DNA of 64,000 nucleotides from Gautieria morchelliformis. Lineage: Eukaryota > Basidiomycota > Agaricomycetes > Gomphales > Gomphaceae. Made by a program: the position numbers and the translations under genes. This document shows, piece by piece, positions 61,507-64,000 of the stretch. The notes under the pieces are model-generated. The model worked only from the letters and a program-made list of their open reading frames with translations. It had not been told where the DNA came from and ran no database searches. The stretch lies in assembly GCA_015179125.1 (NCBI GenBank), contig WHVA01000002.1, positions 186,001-250,000 on the forward strand, in the 5' to 3' direction. The stretch's first letter is position 1, and each line of letters opens with the position of its first letter.

Positions 61507-62660
61507 TGTGTCTTCTTTTCCATTAATTTTCGCTTTTTTGGCCTTTCTTTATTATTGTTATTTCTTCATTTATTTTTGCTTTTTTTGACTTTTTTTCACC
61601 CCAGGTTTCTCCTCTCCTTGCCTCCATCCATTCCTGGTCGTCCCTGCCCCTGGTGTGTCTTCTTTTCCATTAATTTTCGCTTTTTTGGCCTTTTTTTATT
61701 ATTGTTATTTCTTCATTTATTTTCGCTTTTTTTGACCTTTTTTCACCCCAGGTTTCTCCTCTCCTTGCCTCCATCCATTCCTGGCTGCTGTCCCTGCCCC
61801 TGGTGTGTCTTCTTTTCCATTAATCTTCGCTTTTTTGGCCTTTTTTTATTATTGTTATTTCTTCATTTATTTTCGCTTTTTTTGACTTTTTTTCACCCCA
61901 GGTTTCTCCTCTCCTTGCCTCCATCCATTCCTGGCTGCTGTCCCTGCCCCTGGTGTGTCTTCTTTTCCATTAATTTTCGCTTTTTTGGCCTTTTTTTATT
62001 ATTGGTATTTCTTCATTTATTTTCGCTTTTTTTGACTTTTTTCACCCCAGGTTTCTCCTCTCCTTGCCTCCATCCATTCCTGGCTGCCTCCCCTGCCCCT
62101 GGTGTGTCTTCTTTTCCATTAATTTTCGCTTTTTTGGCCTTTTTTTATTATTGGTATTTCTTCTTTTATTTTCGCTTTTTTTGACTTTTTTTCACCCCAG
62201 GTTTCTCCTCTCCTTGCCTCCATCCATTCCTGGCTGCCTCCCCTGCCCCTGGTGTGTCTTCTTTTCCATTAATTTTCGCTTTTTTGGCCTTTTTTTATTA
62301 TTGGTATTTCTTCATTTATTTTCGCTTTTTTTGACTTTTTTTCACCCCAGGTTTCTCCTCTCCTTGCCTCCATCCATTCCTGGCTGCCTCCCCTGCCCCT
62401 GGTGTGTCTTCTTTTCCATTAATTTTCGCTTTTTTGGCCTTTTTTTATTATTGGTATTTCTTCTTTTATTTTCGCTTTTTTTGACTTTTTTTCACCCCAG
62501 GTTTCTCCTCTCCTTGCCTCCATCCATTCCTGGCTGCCTTCCCTGCCCCTGGTGTGTCTTCTTTTCCATTAATTTTCGCTTTTTTGGCCTTTTTTTATTA
62601 TTGTTATTTCTTCATTTTATTTTCGCTTTTTTTGACCTTTTTTCACCCCAGGTTTCTCCT
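61507..62660 (+). repeat. Tandem array, about 150-bp period, eight copies (Helitron 2)
   Basis: Units begin near cttttccattaattttcgctttttt at about 61514, 61664, 61813, 61962, 62111, 62262, 62412 and 62562. Each has two TTTTCGCTTTTTT motifs and a perfect-looking splice acceptor (tttttttcaccccag). The array yields long overlapping open frames that are not genes. Confidence 0.92.
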
Positions 62661-63262
62661 CTCACTGCCTCCCTCCTGTCTGCCATTGCAGGTCAGTTTT
62701 ATGCTACTGTATCTGCCTTTCTTCATTTTTGTTATGTTTTTATTTCTTATATTTTCGCTTTTTTTGGCATTTTTTAGGCTCTTTGCAGTTGACTTTGGTC
62801 CTGTAACTACTGCCCATCCTACCTGGCTATTGCTCCCCCATTCTGGTGAGTGTTATGCTACTGTATTTGCTATTTTATTTATATATCTGCAATCCCTCTG
62901 GTAATTATAGTTGTTTCCTTCTGGTATTTTTTGTTGTTTTATATCGCTTTTTCAGCCACAATTTGACTTCTTATGCCAGATTTGTTCTTCAGTCTGTCAT
63001 TCCTTAGGTATGGTCTTATTCTTATGGAACTTTGCCTTTTTGGGGCCTATTTGGGCTTGGTCCCTGACTGATTTGCTATTTCTTTCAGTCAAGCCCTGCA
63101 GCTATTTGGTAAGGTTTTGCAATGCATATGTTGGATTTTCAAGCTAATGTTTTAGATTCTCTCCTTGGTTTTTGGCGTGCTCTGTGCTGTGCTAATCTCT
63201 GACCTTCCTAGAGCAGTTCGCGTGGTCAGTTGGTTGTATCGTGGACTGGCATACTCTACTGC

Positions 63263-63565
63263 ATTGCAGTTTGATTCTGGCCAGAGTTACAACTCCAGTG
63301 TGGTCTGTGGACTAGGATTGGTTTGGTGGTGCACATTGGAGTTAGGCGGTTTAAGTGGACATTGACCACCTTGCTGGTATCTGTAGTGGATTTGTTTGGT
63401 TGGGTGTTTGGTTGGTTGGATTGTGCACTGGGAGCTTGCATTGCAGTTTGATTCTGGCCAGAGTTACAACTCTGTTAGCCAGTGTGGTCTGTGAACTGGG
63501 ATTGGTTTGGTGGCACACATTGGATTTAGACGGTTTAGGTGGACATTGACTGCCTCCCTGGTATC
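63263..63565 (+). repeat. Two-copy duplication, about 180 bases apart
   Basis: The stretch cattgcagtttgattctggc at about 63262 and the following 110 bases recur from about 63442 with a few changes. It lies between the array and the RepHel start, probably in the leader of the gene. Confidence 0.8.
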
Positions 63566-63686
63566 CCCTATTGTTGGTCGTGAGCTACAGTCATTGTGAA
63601 AATGTGAGTATCCTTTATATATATATATTTTGGCTTGATTTGAAACTGACTGTAATCTAAGGGAACCCTCTACACCAGAGCGTGAT

Positions 63687-64000
63687 ATGCAGGAGGAGCG
63701 TGCTCTGGAGCGTCAGCGTCGGTTGCCAATGACGTCCCCTTCTGTGCGTCGTCGGGAGAGGGTTCTTGCTGCAGCTCAAGAACGTCTTCAAATCCTGACC
63801 CTCCACCTCCTCAGCCATTTCCTCGACCTCTACTCCCTCAGGACAATGCAATTCCTTGGCCTCCTGTGGCTGGACCTTCAAATGCCATTCCACCTGATCT
63901 AAGTCCTCGGGATGCTGTACGTGCCATACAAGAACAGTTAGCTGATATGCCTCTTGCACCTGTGCGTCAAAGACAGGCCCAGGCAGCACCTCCTCCTCCT
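63687..64000 (+). CDS. N-terminus of a Helitron RepHel-like protein (partial)
   Basis: ATG at 63687 opens MQEERALERQRRLPMTSPS and VRRRERVLAAAQERLQ. After an apparent frame change near 63790 the frame SNPDPPPPQPFPRPLLPQDN, IPPDLSPRDAVRAIQEQLAD, APVRQRQAQAAPPPP runs to the edge. Basic head regions followed by Pro-rich stretches occur at the start of agaricomycete Helitron helicases. The rolling-circle nuclease and helicase domains would lie to the right. The frame change may be a short intron or an error. The assignment rests mainly on context. Confidence 0.45.

Larger units (their letters stand above)
61276..64000 (+). mobile_element. Helitron 2, probably autonomous, continues past the window
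   Basis: Begins immediately after the CTAG of Helitron 1 with the same 5' end. About 100 bases match 57788-57890 nearly perfectly, up to gcggcgcagccgcgagcg. It then has its own tandem array and, near the right edge, the start of a RepHel-like frame. The 3' end is outside the window. Confidence 0.82.

Noticed and set aside
61507..62660. CRISPR-like array
   Set aside because: Period about 150 bases with the whole unit conserved, no short repeat with unique spacers, and a eukaryotic transposon context.
61468..62904. Long overlapping Phe/Leu/Pro-rich open frames (up to about 240 codons)
   Set aside because: They are translations of the 150-bp tandem array; the same peptide recurs each period and there is no start context or family match.

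Overview
The window reads as nuclear DNA of a filamentous basidiomycete, most likely an agaricomycete. Genes are split by many introns of about 50-60 bases with GT..AG ends. The proteins are fungal (Mediator subunit 14, a Cdc1/Ted1-type phosphoesterase, a BSD-domain protein), and the filler is dense, nested eukaryotic transposons (Copia, chromovirus, solo LTRs, hAT-type MITEs, a Tc1/mariner-type element, Helitrons). There are no bacterial-style operons, rRNAs, recognisable tRNAs or CRISPR arrays.

Layout. (1) 1-8.6 kb is an ordinary gene-dense block: the 3' end of MED14 (+), a CDC1/TED1-like GPI-anchor phosphoesterase (+) and a BSD-domain gene (-). (2) 8.9-17.6 kb is a Copia element with 5-bp target-site duplications. 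A gag-only LTR element with 183-bp LTRs sits inside it, and that element itself holds a 1.07-kb solo-LTR-like repeat. (3) 17.6-31.5 kb is a graveyard of repeats. It holds solo LTRs, a coiled-coil/cysteine-cluster pseudogene carrying two hAT-type MITEs, two NACHT-type NTPase fragments, a 2.2-kb inverted-repeat structure and a self-nested repeat. (4) 31.7-33.3 kb is an apparently intact gene of the DUF6698 type. (5) 33.6-47.0 kb is the most unusual part. The two halves of a cyclin gene and the two halves of an APH-fold kinase gene lie about 12 kb apart in reciprocal arrangement, which a single inversion of about 11.9 kb (about 34.28-46.14 kb) would explain. Inside that segment are intron-containing, mutated or truncated copies of housekeeping genes: RPL4, SERINC/TMS1, a P450 scrap, actin and DNA ligase I. 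One intact gene of unknown function lies among them. (6) 47.5-57.8 kb holds a Tc1/mariner-type transposase, a chromovirus lacking its reverse transcriptase, further solo LTRs and a second Copia element. (7) 57.8-64.0 kb holds two Helitrons joined head to tail. The second runs off the window and shows what looks like the start of its RepHel gene.

The only genes I regard as probably functional are MED14, the CDC1/TED1-like gene, the BSD gene, the DUF6698-type gene and the 39.7-41.2 kb gene. The rest is transposon or pseudogene. All family assignments are from recognising motifs by eye; no searches were run.
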